Positions 1 to 7,718 of a stretch of DNA of 34,641 nt are shown here, piece after piece (within the stretch, counting starts at the first letter, position 1; each line of letters opens with the position of its first letter). This DNA is from a virus. Below the pieces are notes generated by a model. That model was given only the letters and a program-made list of their open reading frames with translations, was not told where the DNA came from and made no database searches. A program made the position numbers and the translations under genes. Where the stretch lies: the IMG/VR virus record IMGVR_UViG_3300021343_000009, positions 1 to 34,641 of that record. One strand, written 5' to 3'.

Positions 1-714
1 GAGCAGCCCCGGTCGAGCGTTCAGTCGGATGTCGTCCCAGGTGAGCGTCAGCACTTCGCCGACGCGGCAGCCGGTGCCGAACAGCACCTCAGCAACCAGG
101 CGGCGCCAGTCGTTCGGGATCTCATCGAGAACCTTGGCCGCCTCGGCCGGCGTCGGGACGTAGTGGTTGTTGCGCGGCTCACCCTTTGGAAGCACCACCT
201 TCGGGAGTGAACGGTCTGGCGCAAGCCCTCGGACCCGCCCCCAGTTCCAGATCTGCACGACGTAGCGCCAGGTGGTGCGCACAGTGGACGGCGCGAAGCC
301 CTGCGCCAGCAGCTCATCGACTGCTTGCTCCAAGGTCGGCAGGTCGACCCTGTCCACGCGGACGTCTCCCATGACCGCCACGATGCGCCGTGCGCAGGTC
401 GCAGCCGACTGCTTCGTTCCTGGCGTGACGCGAGAGGACGCTGCGAATTCAGCTGCCCACTGGTCGACCAGTCCGTAGACCGTCCCGGTTGGGCGGGGCT
501 GCTCGATTTCGTCGGTGGCCACCCGGCGGGCCAGTTCTCGCTCAAGCTCGCGGCGGGTGAACCACCCGGTCAGCACCGTGTGGTCGCTTCCGTCGCGCCG
601 GATGGTGGCCTGCCAGTACCAGCGCGCCGGGTCCGTCCGCCGTGGCGGCCGCTTTGCTGCGGCGCGCACCTCTCCCATGCGCACCGGCTTCGGCCGGCGC
701 GGTCCTCGCCCCAT
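1..714 (-). CDS. int: Tyrosine integrase, C-terminus cut by window edge
   Basis: Site-specific recombinase that would integrate and excise the phage genome. The first 238 residues are visible. A basic N-terminal stretch with a beta-rich arm (about 1-70) is followed by a core-binding (SAM-like) domain (about 75-165) and the start of the catalytic domain (from about 185). The catalytic domain contains GTGCRVGEVLTLTW, the box around the first catalytic arginine (R217). The H-x-x-R and tyrosine motifs lie beyond position 1. The ATG at 714 follows GGGAGACAGG and lies 36 bp after the upstream excisionase-like gene, so the two are probably co-transcribed. The family call is firm. No attachment site is visible. 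Confidence 0.93.
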   Translation of the reverse strand, partial: MGRGPRRPKPVRMGEVRAAAKRPPRRTDPARWYWQATIRRDGSDHTVLTGWFTRRELERELARRVATDEIEQPRPTGTVYGLVDQWAAEFAASSRVTPGTKQSAATCARRIVAVMGDVRVDRVDLPTLEQAVDELLAQGFAPSTVRTTWRYVVQIWNWGRVRGLAPDRSLPKVVLPKGEPRNNHYVPTPAEAAKVLDEIPNDWRRLVAEVLFGTGCRVGEVLTLTWDDIRLNARPGLL

Positions 715-750
715 CCTGTCTCCCTGTGGGCCGCCTGGCCCGTGCGGTGC

Positions 751-1068
751 CTACGCGGCGCCCTTGCCTGCCTTGCTCAATGCCTTCAGTCCGCGACCCC
801 GGGGTGGCTTGGTGCCCCTTCGGGTCACGGGCTCCGGGTTCCCGTCGCGAGCCACCGCCCGCAACAGCTCCGTGCGCAAGACCCGCCGCCTTGGCCTCCC
901 ACCAATGTCGATGGTGTGGACCAGATCCCGGGCTTCCAGCCAGGACTTCGCATCCTCCCGGCGCACTCGCAGCACCTGGGCGGCTTCTGCGACGGTGAGG
1001 ACGTCGCGCTGGGCGGCCTGCATCGTCTGGCGAAGCGCCCGAAGCTCGTTGAGGATCTCGTCGGTCAC
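751..1068 (-). CDS. Excisionase-like helix-turn-helix protein
   Basis: A 105-residue protein with a MerR/HTH_17-type DNA-binding segment at about residues 25-68 (LTVAEAAQVLRVRREDAKSW, then a GGRPRRRVLR wing). A basic tail of K, R and G follows. Small proteins of this type next to an integrase commonly act as excisionases or as integrase regulators. That role is inferred from position and fold. The start is the GTG at 1068, which overlaps the TGA of the upstream gene (GTGA) and follows GAGGCGGC. The longer open frame back to 1179 overlaps that gene and lacks a better ribosome site. Confidence 0.7.
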   Translation of the reverse strand: MTDEILNELRALRQTMQAAQRDVLTVAEAAQVLRVRREDAKSWLEARDLVHTIDIGGRPRRRVLRTELLRAVARDGNPEPVTRRGTKPPRGRGLKALSKAGKGAA

Positions 1069-1295
1069 GCCGCCTCCCTCGCCGCCTTCTCGGCAGCCAG
1101 CTTCGCGGCATTGACGTTGGCCGCAGTGTCCTGCCCCACCACGCGGAAGCCGGCGGGGCAGGGCTCGGTGACCCGCCAAGCGGCCGCGCCAGTACCGGGG
1201 TCGGTCACGCCCACCTCGAGCTCACGCAGAGGACTCCGCTGGGTCGCCTGCTCGCGGTTGCCGAAGGGGTGCCAGGTCAAGAACGGGGTGGTCAT
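1065..1295 (-). CDS. Small protein of unknown function
   Basis: A 76-residue protein, not recognised. The N-terminal half is mixed and includes LTWHPFGNREQATQRSPL. The middle has a WRVTEPCPAGFRVVG segment with a single cysteine. The C-terminal 20 residues are an alanine/lysine/glutamate helix. It is translationally coupled on both sides: its ATG lies in the ATGA that ends the upstream gene, and its own stop overlaps the GTG of the excisionase-like gene. That placement suggests a part in the integration or regulation block, without further support. Confidence 0.6.
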   Translation of the reverse strand: MTTPFLTWHPFGNREQATQRSPLRELEVGVTDPGTGAAAWRVTEPCPAGFRVVGQDTAANVNAAKLAAEKAAREAA

Positions 1296-1831
1296 GCGGC
1301 TTCCTTGAGCGCCTTGCGCCCGGCTTTGGTGATGTAGAAGCGGTTGAGGCGGGTGGGGCGCATGCCGCGGCTGGTCTTGGTCATCGCCTTCGTCTGCCGT
1401 CGGTAGATGCGCCCGGCGCGGCGGAGGCGGTCACAGCTGGTCCGCGCATGTTCGCGACAGACCCCGAAGTGTTCGGCGATCTCGGCGACGGTGCAGCGGG
1501 GGTTGGACTGAATGAACAGCAGCACCCGGCGCTGGACGTCCCGAGGTGCGTTTCGCTTCCGGGCGCGCTTGCGGACCACGAGCAGCGCGGCGGCTGGGGC
1601 GGCCCCGTCTTCGATGGCCCAGAGCCACTCGCGGCCAGCTGGGGTCAGGCGGCAGCCGCGAGGTGGGTTGGCCTTCAGGCAGCCCATCATCTCTGCCCAG
1701 ACCCGGACTGCGGTGATCTCCCGCTGGCTCAGGTCGCCATCGAGGCGGGCGCCGAGCTCGCGGGTAGTCGCGGTGGTGCCCCAGGCTGTGAGGACGCGGA
1801 CGGCGTGGGGTGGGATGCGGTCACGAGGCAC
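1292..1831 (-). CDS. Tandem winged-helix DNA-binding protein
   Basis: A 179-residue protein, probably a transcriptional regulator. Residues about 8-75 look like one winged-helix unit (VRVLTAWGTTATTRELGARL, ending in RLTPAGREWL). Residues about 100-165 look like a second (LLFIQSNPRCTVAEIAEHFG, then CDRLRRAGRIYRR and a YITKAGRKAL wing). A basic linker, RKRARKRNAPRD, joins them. The GTG at 1831 is chosen because it follows GGAGGT by five bases and overlaps the upstream stop. The open frame to 1906 has no such site. The two-wing layout is seen directly; the regulatory role is inferred. Confidence 0.7.
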   Translation of the reverse strand: MPRDRIPPHAVRVLTAWGTTATTRELGARLDGDLSQREITAVRVWAEMMGCLKANPPRGCRLTPAGREWLWAIEDGAAPAAALLVVRKRARKRNAPRDVQRRVLLFIQSNPRCTVAEIAEHFGVCREHARTSCDRLRRAGRIYRRQTKAMTKTSRGMRPTRLNRFYITKAGRKALKEAA

Positions 1832-2114
1832 GACTGACCTCCGCTGTTCGCGGTGGATGCAACTCCAGCAGCTTGGCGACCACTTCCTCTCTGGAGGCCT
1901 GCTCAAGGAGCAGCTCGCAACGGAAGTTCTCCAACCGGAATCGCCCCGGAGGCTGCCTGGTGAGGATGTAGGTGGTGTAGTGTTCGTCGGGGCTTGCCAT
2001 CCAGCCGCCCTTGATAGGGTCGACCTGCCAGCCGGGCAGGTCTTCGGTCCACCGACGCGCGCGGGGCGTGTCGACTTCGCGCAGCACGCCGAACAGCGAG
2101 GGGCGGCTACTCAT
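1821..2114 (-). CDS. Unknown 97-residue protein
   Basis: Not recognised. The protein has aromatic and charged stretches (GWQVDPIKGGWMASPDEHYTT, then ILTRQPPGRFRLENFRCELL) and ends in a helical segment rich in E, K and L. The sequence looks like a small soluble beta-alpha domain. Its ATG at 2114 overlaps the TAG of the upstream gene (ATGAGTAG) and its end overlaps the GTG of the winged-helix gene, so it sits inside a tightly coupled operon. The longer frame to 2255 lies within the upstream gene and was not used. Confidence 0.6.
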   Translation of the reverse strand: MSSRPSLFGVLREVDTPRARRWTEDLPGWQVDPIKGGWMASPDEHYTTYILTRQPPGRFRLENFRCELLLEQASREEVVAKLLELHPPRTAEVSRAS

Positions 2115-2643
2115 CAGCGGCCCCCAGAAACACAGGGTGGAAGATGGCCGCGGCCCACTCCGCATTGCGCGGAGCTGTGCCCACGATGAGGCTGGACTCG
2201 CCGTACAGGGAGTCCTCCCAGTGCTCGTCGCAGAAGCCGACGCCTGCGTGGTCAACGTGGGTGCAGTCGGCGACGCAGTCCTTGATGCCGCACAGTGGCC
2301 ACCCGTCTGCGTTCAGCTCGGCATCGCCGGCCAGAGCAAGCGACTCCGTCTTCGAGTCCTCAGCCAGCGAGTCGGCGCACCCCTGGCACAGCGGTACACC
2401 TTGGATGTCCTCGGTCACCGCGACTACGGTCGGGCACCCATCGCACATCTTGGGCAGGTCGATGGCGTTGAGCCGGTCGCGCAGCCCGCGGAGCCACCGG
2501 GTGTCGACCTCGATGCTTGCGGGGTACTCCTCGGCGTGGTCGAGCACGGAACCGAGCCAGCGGCAGGCAACTTCGATGGGCGGGCCACCGATGCGGTCGA
2601 GGGCGTCTTGGATTGCGTCCATGTCGAACTGCTGGTCAGCCAT
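2107..2643 (-). CDS. Cysteine-cluster (zinc-finger-like) protein
   Basis: A 178-residue protein of unknown role. Cysteine pairs C67/C70 and C86/C89 form a CxxC-x15-CxxC zinc-ribbon-like unit. A second group (C118, C123, C127, H129, H132, C138, H141) could bind another metal ion. The N-terminal 65 residues are helical and contain no cysteine of the clusters. The ATG at 2643 lies in CCCAATGGCTGA, which overlaps the upstream stop and carries GAGGT as its ribosome site. Zinc binding is inferred from spacing only. A DNA-binding or host-takeover role is possible but not shown. Confidence 0.65.
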   Translation of the reverse strand: MADQQFDMDAIQDALDRIGGPPIEVACRWLGSVLDHAEEYPASIEVDTRWLRGLRDRLNAIDLPKMCDGCPTVVAVTEDIQGVPLCQGCADSLAEDSKTESLALAGDAELNADGWPLCGIKDCVADCTHVDHAGVGFCDEHWEDSLYGESSLIVGTAPRNAEWAAAIFHPVFLGAADE

Positions 2644-3106
2644 TGGGAACCTCGATGTGTGCGTTGGGGAACGAAGCTACGAATCGGTCGCCCGGCATCC
2701 AAGCGAGCCCGCCGCTGCCACCATCCCTGCGGTACACGACGATGACGCTGTCATCCACCAGTCCGGCCGCTCTGACCGCTTCAACGACGAACAGGGGCCA
2801 GTCAGCGGTCCCCGCAATTCTGCCCAGCGACTCGGCGTAGACCACCCGCACCACCCCGTGCTTGCCCTCCAGCACGGCGCCCTCTTGCGGAAGCTCGGTG
2901 CCCGTGGACGGCGGCGGGTCGTGGAGGTCGTAGGTGATTATGCTCGGTTCGAGCTGAGCCAACAGCCGAGCTTTGCCGCCAAGCGTGTCCTCGAACACCC
3001 CAATCTGGGCGGCGGCCAGCATCGCGGCGCGAGCCAGAGCGTCGAGCGGCATCACTTCGCCGCCATCGGCACACTTGATGGTGGTCGTGGTCGACGTCCT
3101 ACTCAT
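2636..3106 (-). CDS. Unknown 156-residue protein
   Basis: Not recognised. The N-terminus is threonine-rich (MSRTSTTTTIKC). It is followed by an alanine-rich helix (LDALARAAMLAAAQIGVFED), an acidic proline segment (YDLHDPPPSTGTELP) and a C-terminal alpha-beta part (ADWPLFVVEAVRAAGLVDDS, VIVVYRRDGG). No signal peptide or membrane segment is seen. Its last residues (VPNG) are set by the conserved ribosome-site junction shared with the next gene. It ends in a small overlap with the cysteine-cluster gene and starts 7 bases before the stop of the upstream zinc-ribbon gene. Confidence 0.6.
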   Translation of the reverse strand: MSRTSTTTTIKCADGGEVMPLDALARAAMLAAAQIGVFEDTLGGKARLLAQLEPSIITYDLHDPPPSTGTELPQEGAVLEGKHGVVRVVYAESLGRIAGTADWPLFVVEAVRAAGLVDDSVIVVYRRDGGSGGLAWMPGDRFVASFPNAHIEVPNG

Positions 3107-3281
3107 CGGTCAGCTCCTTCCGCGCGATGTCCTCGCAGCGGGCACACAGGGCGTAGGTGATGCCCACGCCTTGGAGACAGCGGCGGAGCGGGTTGGATTG
3201 GTCGTCGGTCTCGACGGTCTTCCGGCGACAGGAGACGCAGCGGGCGTCCTCCTCGGCGGAGGGTTGACGGCTACGCAGCAT
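3099..3281 (-). CDS. Small zinc-ribbon-like protein
   Basis: A 60-residue protein with CVSC at residues 15-18 and CARC at 46-49, plus C35. This is the spacing of a small zinc ribbon or treble-clef fold. The remainder is charged and soluble. The ATG at 3281 is chosen because it follows GAGGTGCCCA and overlaps the TAG of the upstream gene. A much longer frame through the same stop (to 3821) is antisense-like filler inside the upstream gene. Such micro zinc ribbons are common in phage early operons; its target is unknown. Confidence 0.65.
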   Translation of the reverse strand: MLRSRQPSAEEDARCVSCRRKTVETDDQSNPLRRCLQGVGITYALCARCEDIARKELTDE

Positions 3282-3909
3282 TGGGCACCTCGATGGGTTC
3301 CCACTGGATGCGCCAGAACCACTGCTGTGTCGGGTACATCGTCCGCAGCGCATCCTTGAGTTGGTCAGCCGTCTCGAAGCCTTCGAGCTTCGCCTCGGCG
3401 TCGTCGATGTCGGACAGGTCGCAGGGGCGGACGCTGGTGATTCGGCCCCAGGTGCGGCAGGCCCACTTGGGCATGTGGATAGAGGGACGCCAGCCGCACC
3501 CAGGCTTCCCACATCCCAGGTCGGAATGGGCGAGCCAGAAGTGCTTGTCCGTGCGTAGGACCACATCGTCCGCGACTGGCCGGACTGGACCACCTGCCCG
3601 ATAGGCCACCGCACCACCACTGACCGGTTGCACGGTGACGTCTCGCCACGCCTCCCGAATCCACACCATCCCACCGACCTCAGCAGTGCCGGCGCCGCGG
3701 ATGACGGCGCCGGTGCTGACCTGCACCGTGCTTCTCGGCCCTCGCCGCCCTTTGAACAGCCAGTGCCCAGGTGCCGGGCGCTCGAACTCGGTGCAGTCGC
3801 GCAGCAGGTCACAGGACGCATCGACCGGCCGGCGTGTCACCACCTTCCGCCCCTCGAAGGCAGCCAGTGCGAGGTCGTCGCGGAGGAGGATGCCGAAATC
3901 ACGAGGCAT
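3271..3909 (-). CDS. ASCH-like domain protein
   Basis: A 212-residue protein resembling phage proteins with an ASCH (PUA-like, RNA- or nucleic-acid-binding) fold. The features are GILLRDDLALAAFEGRKVVTRR near the N-terminus, MVWIREAWRDV in the middle, WRPSIHMPKWACRTWGRITS later, and a C-terminal WFWRIQWEPIEV strand. Together these give the family order of a RKTQTRR-like box, a W(V/I)RE-W box and a SIHMP-W box. The ATG at 3909 sits in the conserved GAGGTCTCCAATG junction. The biochemical role is unknown even for the family; RNA or modified-nucleotide binding is a guess. Confidence 0.72.
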   Translation of the reverse strand: MPRDFGILLRDDLALAAFEGRKVVTRRPVDASCDLLRDCTEFERPAPGHWLFKGRRGPRSTVQVSTGAVIRGAGTAEVGGMVWIREAWRDVTVQPVSGGAVAYRAGGPVRPVADDVVLRTDKHFWLAHSDLGCGKPGCGWRPSIHMPKWACRTWGRITSVRPCDLSDIDDAEAKLEGFETADQLKDALRTMYPTQQWFWRIQWEPIEVPNAA

Positions 3910-4372
3910 TGGAGACCTCCCCACCCAACACAGCCACGGCCACAGCCGCCAGCGCCTCGGGCACAGTCGTCAGCCCGGCCAGCTCCGGCACATGCCAGCG
4001 GTCGCGCTCCTCCCAGGAGGTCGCCAGCACGGAGCCGCGAGGCCCATCGATGGCGAGGATGCGGCCGCGGTTGGTCGGCCAGAAGCGGACGCGTGCCCCG
4101 CCCTCGTCGGGCTGGCCCGACTTGCGTTGGAGCGCCGCGGCAACGTGGGCCCGGGCGGTGAGGCGGTCCATCGGGACGGCCATGCTCTCGGACAGCTCTT
4201 CGACGAGCTCGCGGGTCTCTCCGGTGACGTAGCAGACCAGTACCTGTCCCCACTCGGGCTCACCGAGGGCGACGCCTTGGCGGCCGTTCTTCGTGTTGAC
4301 CAGCGGGGTGCAGAGCTGGACGACGTCGGGGGTGTCGGCGGGGATGGTCGGGGGGTTGGGGCGGTCAGCCAT
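3899..4372 (-). CDS. Unknown 157-residue protein
   Basis: Not recognised. It begins with a proline-rich segment (PNPPTIPADTPD). A beta-rich middle with VALGEPEWGQVLVCYVTGE and RARVRFWPTNRGRILAIDGP-like strands follows. It ends in an alanine/valine helix (ALAAVAVAVLGG) that is mildly hydrophobic but short for a membrane span. The ATG at 4372 overlaps the TGA of the upstream gene in CCCAATGGCTGA, the same junction as the gene starting at 2643. Its position in a chain of coupled genes is the only clue to function. Confidence 0.6.
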   Translation of the reverse strand: MADRPNPPTIPADTPDVVQLCTPLVNTKNGRQGVALGEPEWGQVLVCYVTGETRELVEELSESMAVPMDRLTARAHVAAALQRKSGQPDEGGARVRFWPTNRGRILAIDGPRGSVLATSWEERDRWHVPELAGLTTVPEALAAVAVAVLGGEVSNAS

Positions 4373-4709
4373 TGGGCACCCCCCACAGCTTGCGGTACTC
4401 GGCCGTCTCGCTGTGGGCTCGCAGGGCGGCAGCCGCCTCTTCGATGCCTTCGCCGTCGTACATGGCGGCCAGGGCGCGCATCACGACCGGGTCACTCATC
4501 ACGCAAGGCGCCCAGTTGATGCGGTTCAGCACAGCGCGGCTCGCGATGCCTGCGCCTTCGTGGGTGCAGTCGTCGCGGGAGACCACGACCGTCAGCACCA
4601 CCTTCGGGTGCTTGACCTTGGCGCGCTTCGATGTGGGTGCGGCCGTGACCACCGCGTCGACCGGCCATCCAGTGCGGACGCCATCGGAGCCGATGTTGCG
4701 CTCAGCCAC
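4365..4709 (-). CDS. Unknown 114-residue protein
   Basis: Not recognised. It has a lysine-rich stretch (TSKRAKVKHPKVVLTVVVSRDD), a central CVMSDPVVMRALAAMYDGEG helix and an alanine/glutamate C-terminal helix ending in YRKLWGVPNG. The GTG at 4709 is chosen because it overlaps the upstream TGA (GTGGCTGA). The frame open to 4949 lies antisense-like inside the upstream gene. It is part of the coupled chain; the basic surface could bind nucleic acid, which is only a guess. Confidence 0.58.
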   Translation of the reverse strand: MAERNIGSDGVRTGWPVDAVVTAAPTSKRAKVKHPKVVLTVVVSRDDCTHEGAGIASRAVLNRINWAPCVMSDPVVMRALAAMYDGEGIEEAAAALRAHSETAEYRKLWGVPNG

Positions 4710-4989
4710 AGAGCACCCCCACCCGCGCCGCAGCCTCAGCGGTCCGGCACACCACGTCGTCGTCTTGGAACTCGGCGACGAGGTCCTGAAGCCGGCGGAT
4801 GCCCGCCACCGCTTCAGACGCAGCTTCTTCGGGCGTCGGAGCCTCGACGAGCCGTGCGCCGATGCCCCCAAGCACCTCCACGAGCATCTCGTAGCGGAGC
4901 CCGGCGACCATGGCCTTGTCGGCGTTTTCTTCGATGGTGTCGTGCCCACCGGGAGGGGCGACAGGGAGAGCAGAAACGTTGGAGGTCAT
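4702..4989 (-). CDS. Unknown helical 95-residue protein
   Basis: Not recognised. The sequence reads as two long amphipathic helices: about 20-55 (ENADKAMVAGLRYEMLVEVL onward) and about 56-92 (PEEAASEAVAGIRRLQDLVA onward). An alanine-rich surface suggests a small helical bundle or coiled coil. The ATG at 4989 follows GAGGACACC. Only the 7-base gap to the membrane-protein gene upstream separates the two, so they are co-transcribed. An unusual DDDVVCRTAE segment near the end carries one cysteine. Confidence 0.58.
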   Translation of the reverse strand: MTSNVSALPVAPPGGHDTIEENADKAMVAGLRYEMLVEVLGGIGARLVEAPTPEEAASEAVAGIRRLQDLVAEFQDDDVVCRTAEAAARVGVLCG

Positions 4990-4996
4990 GGTGTCC

Positions 4997-5185
4997 TCAC
5001 GCGAATGCAAGTGTGGGAGGGAATAGGAATCCGTAGACCGCCGCCCGCAGCCTGTTGTAGAGGGCCTGGAGAGCCCTCGCGAGCGCATTCCAGGCGATGA
5101 CCAACTGTGCGAATAGGAGCAGCAGCACGGCCTCCCCGGCAGCGTCGCGCAGCAGGGAAAAGCACCAGTCGAGGGCGGGGGACAT
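4997..5185 (-). CDS. Small single-span membrane protein
   Basis: A 62-residue protein. Residues about 8-30 (LLRDAAGEAVLLLLFAQLVI onward) form one hydrophobic helix, followed by a basic segment (ALQALYNRLRAAVYGF). This suggests an inner-membrane peptide or an amphipathic membrane-bound helix. The ATG at 5185 follows GGAGGAACCA, the same CCAATG ribosome cassette used by several other genes of this operon. It lies between RecT and the unknown small genes. Small membrane proteins of early phage operons often act in superinfection exclusion or host inhibition, but nothing specific supports this here. Confidence 0.58.
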   Translation of the reverse strand: MSPALDWCFSLLRDAAGEAVLLLLFAQLVIAWNALARALQALYNRLRAAVYGFLFPPTLAFA

Positions 5186-5251
5186 TGGTTCCTCCATTGG
5201 ATGCCGCAGAACGCGGCAGGGTGGGTTGTGTTGGGCGGGAGTGCCCAACAG

Positions 5252-6112
5252 TCAGTTCTCGGCGGGCACTTCCACGAGAGTCCGCTGTTCACCGGTGCCG
5301 GCGAAGGGGGGCTCCTCGTCCATCAGGCCCGGGGCAGGCAGCGCAAGGGCGTCCGCCGGGGCGGCCACAGCCGGGCGCGGGACGGTGGCCGGTGCCTCGG
5401 GCTGCACATCGATGAGGTTGCCCGCGTTGTCGGCGTCGATGGCTTGGGACCACTCGGGCGAGTCGATGGGCATGGTGCCCCGGCTGGCGACGTAGAGAAC
5501 GGCGGTCTTCTGCGCCATCTCGATGGGCCAGTCCTTCCACGGTCCGCGCCCCTTGCGGAACATCGGCGACTTCTTGGCGCGGGCCAGGATGCGCTTGGTG
5601 GAGACCCAGACCTTGGCGGCCGGGGTGGAGTCGCCCAAGCGGCGGACGACGACAGCCACACCGGCCAGTTCGTCCATCGACATCGGGTCGTCCACGAACC
5701 GGTGGGACACGACCTCGCCGAGCTCGACCCGGAGCTCGTCTTCCTTGTGGACCGGGACGGGCAGGATGGTGAAGCCCTCGCGGTTGGCGAGCTTGGCCAC
5801 ACCGCGGTGGGTGATGCGCCAGTTGATCTTCCCGTCCTGGGGCACCAGGTAGCAGGTGGGGTTGGCGCCGCCCGGGTAGAGCTCGGTCGCGCAGCTCGTG
5901 GCCACGGCGGCCATGAAGGCTTCGGGGTTGTTCTGGGCTGCGTAGTCCCAGTCGCCGGGCTTCGTCGCGCTGGCGCGGGCCGCCATGAAGGCGAGGGCAA
6001 CGCGGCCGGCGGCTTCGCGGGCCTGCTCCTCCGAGTAGGCGTGCTTGAGTTGGCGGTACGCCTCACGCATGACGTGGAGGCGGAGTTCGTTGGCAATGGT
6101 GTCGGTGCTCAT
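5252..6112 (-). CDS. recT: RecT-family single-strand annealing protein
   Basis: A 286-residue recombinase that anneals complementary single strands and pairs with the upstream exonuclease in a Red/RecET-type system. Recognisable RecT features are the N-terminal helical segment, SCATELYPGGANPTCYLVPQ at about 73-92, INWRITHRGVAKLANREGF at about 96-114, VHKEDELRVE, and GPWKDWPIEMAQKTAVLYVA. The proline/alanine-rich last 60 residues look disordered, as in other RecT proteins, and end in an acidic tip. The ATG overlaps the TGA of the exonuclease gene (ATGA), which fits coupled production of both partners. Confidence 0.93.
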   Translation of the reverse strand: MSTDTIANELRLHVMREAYRQLKHAYSEEQAREAAGRVALAFMAARASATKPGDWDYAAQNNPEAFMAAVATSCATELYPGGANPTCYLVPQDGKINWRITHRGVAKLANREGFTILPVPVHKEDELRVELGEVVSHRFVDDPMSMDELAGVAVVVRRLGDSTPAAKVWVSTKRILARAKKSPMFRKGRGPWKDWPIEMAQKTAVLYVASRGTMPIDSPEWSQAIDADNAGNLIDVQPEAPATVPRPAVAAPADALALPAPGLMDEEPPFAGTGEQRTLVEVPAEN

Positions 6113-7152
6113 GCTCGGGGCTCCCGCACGGTCAGGCCGCGCTTGCCGATGGTTGCGGTGATTCGCTTGCCACTCTCGGTGAGGGCGTACACGCTGCGCA
6201 CGTCGCCCATGGCCTTGACCAGGCGGACGCGTGCCTTGTGTTGGAGGGCGGTGGCCGCCTTCGCGGAGTCCCGGTGCTCCAGGTACTCGGCGATGAGGTC
6301 AGCTTCGGAGCCGTCTGCCCGGCGCTTCACGACGCGTGCAGCCGGGTCCGGCCCAAGGTGGTGGAGGTAGCAGGTGCGCGAGTCGTCGACCGGAGGCTCC
6401 TTGCCTTCGACGAGGTGCCGGCCAACCCACTCCGAGAGGCGCGCCTTGAGGGCCCGCAAGTCGTCCGGAGTCGGCACCACCCGGATGCGGGCGCTGCGGA
6501 CGATGGCGTGCGGGCGGACGTTTGGGAATTCGTCGGTGGCGATGCTGCACCGGTCGTCGTCGACGTCGATGGTGACGGCCACGAACAGGTCGCAGAATGG
6601 CAGCCCGCACGCAAGCGCCTGAGACAAGCACTGGCCGAGATAGGCGCGCGGCATCGGCCAGGACGTCAGCTCGTCCAGGCCCTCGATGACCTCGTCGTTG
6701 CGGGGGACCCAGTGGCTGTGGGCCAGCATGACCGTCTTGGACTCGCCGACACCCCAACCCAAGTCAGGGTCGAAGATGAAGGCGTCTGGGGAGACCGCAA
6801 ACCGGCCGCGCTTCACGCGGATGTGGCCCGGCTCGATGACCTTGAGCCCGTAGCGCTGGCGGAACCTCCGCCACAACATGGGCTCCATGGCCAACCCACG
6901 GAGCAGGATGCTGTCGCTCTCGTCGTCCTCTTCCTCGTCGTCGGAGCGCACGGGCTCCAGCAGGTGGGTGGCGTGGCGAGCGGCCCACACTCTCCAGGGG
7001 CCGGCGTACCGGCTCCACCCGAGGATGGCCGCCACATCGGTCGACCCAACGTAGCCAGCGCGGGAGTCGGCATGCCGCGCCGTCAGCCACTTGTCGCGGT
7101 CGGCGTGGTGCTCCACGCGGGACGGGGCGTTGATGAAGTCGAGGGCGGTCAC
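6109..7152 (-). CDS. YqaJ-type (lambda Exo-like) exonuclease
   Basis: A 347-residue PD-(D/E)xK exonuclease that would resect double-stranded ends and hand single strands to RecT. The catalytic set is visible: YVGSTDVAAILG at about 34-45, E90 in GLAMEPMLW, D123 in SPDAFIF, E137 and K139 in GVGESKT, and Q174 in YLGQCLSQAL. An acidic insert, DDEEEDDESD, sits at 71-80. The GTG at 7152 overlaps the TGA of the upstream gene. The C-terminal third (about 230-347) has a helical region and a KRITATIGKRGLTV strand pair beyond the core domain. Confidence 0.9.
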   Translation of the reverse strand: MTALDFINAPSRVEHHADRDKWLTARHADSRAGYVGSTDVAAILGWSRYAGPWRVWAARHATHLLEPVRSDDEEEDDESDSILLRGLAMEPMLWRRFRQRYGLKVIEPGHIRVKRGRFAVSPDAFIFDPDLGWGVGESKTVMLAHSHWVPRNDEVIEGLDELTSWPMPRAYLGQCLSQALACGLPFCDLFVAVTIDVDDDRCSIATDEFPNVRPHAIVRSARIRVVPTPDDLRALKARLSEWVGRHLVEGKEPPVDDSRTCYLHHLGPDPAARVVKRRADGSEADLIAEYLEHRDSAKAATALQHKARVRLVKAMGDVRSVYALTESGKRITATIGKRGLTVREPRA

Positions 7153-7673
7153 TGCCCACCCCCAAGGACATGGAGCGCGACCAGGCGGAGGGCCTCGGCG
7201 TCCACAAGGCGGCTGCCATCGGGGAGACGGGTGTCGTCGAAGGGGTCAAGTTCTGCAAGGCCCTCCCAGACGAGATGGTTCACCCCGAACACGTCGCAGT
7301 CCGGCCCGATGCTGATCCGGTGCTCTCGCGGGCACTCGTCGGTGTACTCGGTGTCATCCACCAGCTCCAGCGGCGATGCGAACGGGGTGACTCCAACCCG
7401 CTTCGCGACGGCCCAAGCCACATGGGCTCGACCGGTGGCGTCCCACAGCGGGACATCAAACCCGCCCAGGCCCAGCCACCTGTTCATGCCGCCCGGCTCG
7501 ATTGGGTACACACGGCCGCGTTCACCATCGACATCCCACGCAACCTCGTTGATCTCGACCTCGCGCAGGCGGATGTCGCGACGCAGTGGGGTGAATCGTC
7601 GCACCACCCCCGGCAACGTCGCCGGAACCGTCAGCGCAGCGAGCTGCTCAGCCGTAGCGTTGGTGTTGGACAT
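7149..7673 (-). CDS. Unknown 174-residue protein upstream of the exonuclease
   Basis: Not recognised. The protein looks soluble, with beta-rich stretches (VNEVAWDVDGERGRVYPIE-like and FDVPLWDATGRAHVAWAVAK), an acidic middle (ELVDDTEYTDECPREHR) and a C-terminal helix (DAEALRLVALHVLGGG). The ATG at 7673 follows GGAGGGCTC. It is coupled by a 4-base overlap to the exonuclease. Genes in this place often encode single-strand-binding proteins or nuclease inhibitors, but no OB-fold or inhibitor motif is apparent. Confidence 0.62.
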   Translation of the reverse strand: MSNTNATAEQLAALTVPATLPGVVRRFTPLRRDIRLREVEINEVAWDVDGERGRVYPIEPGGMNRWLGLGGFDVPLWDATGRAHVAWAVAKRVGVTPFASPLELVDDTEYTDECPREHRISIGPDCDVFGVNHLVWEGLAELDPFDDTRLPDGSRLVDAEALRLVALHVLGGGQ

Positions 7674-7718
7674 GAGCCCTCCATGCGGCCCCTCCGGCCG
7701 CGGTGTGTTGTGTTGGAA

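Noticed and set aside
325-1308. Long plus-strand open frame opposite the integrase
   Set aside because: It is antisense to the integrase and the small genes upstream, whose motifs and ribosome sites are clear; the product is low-complexity Arg/Pro/Ala.
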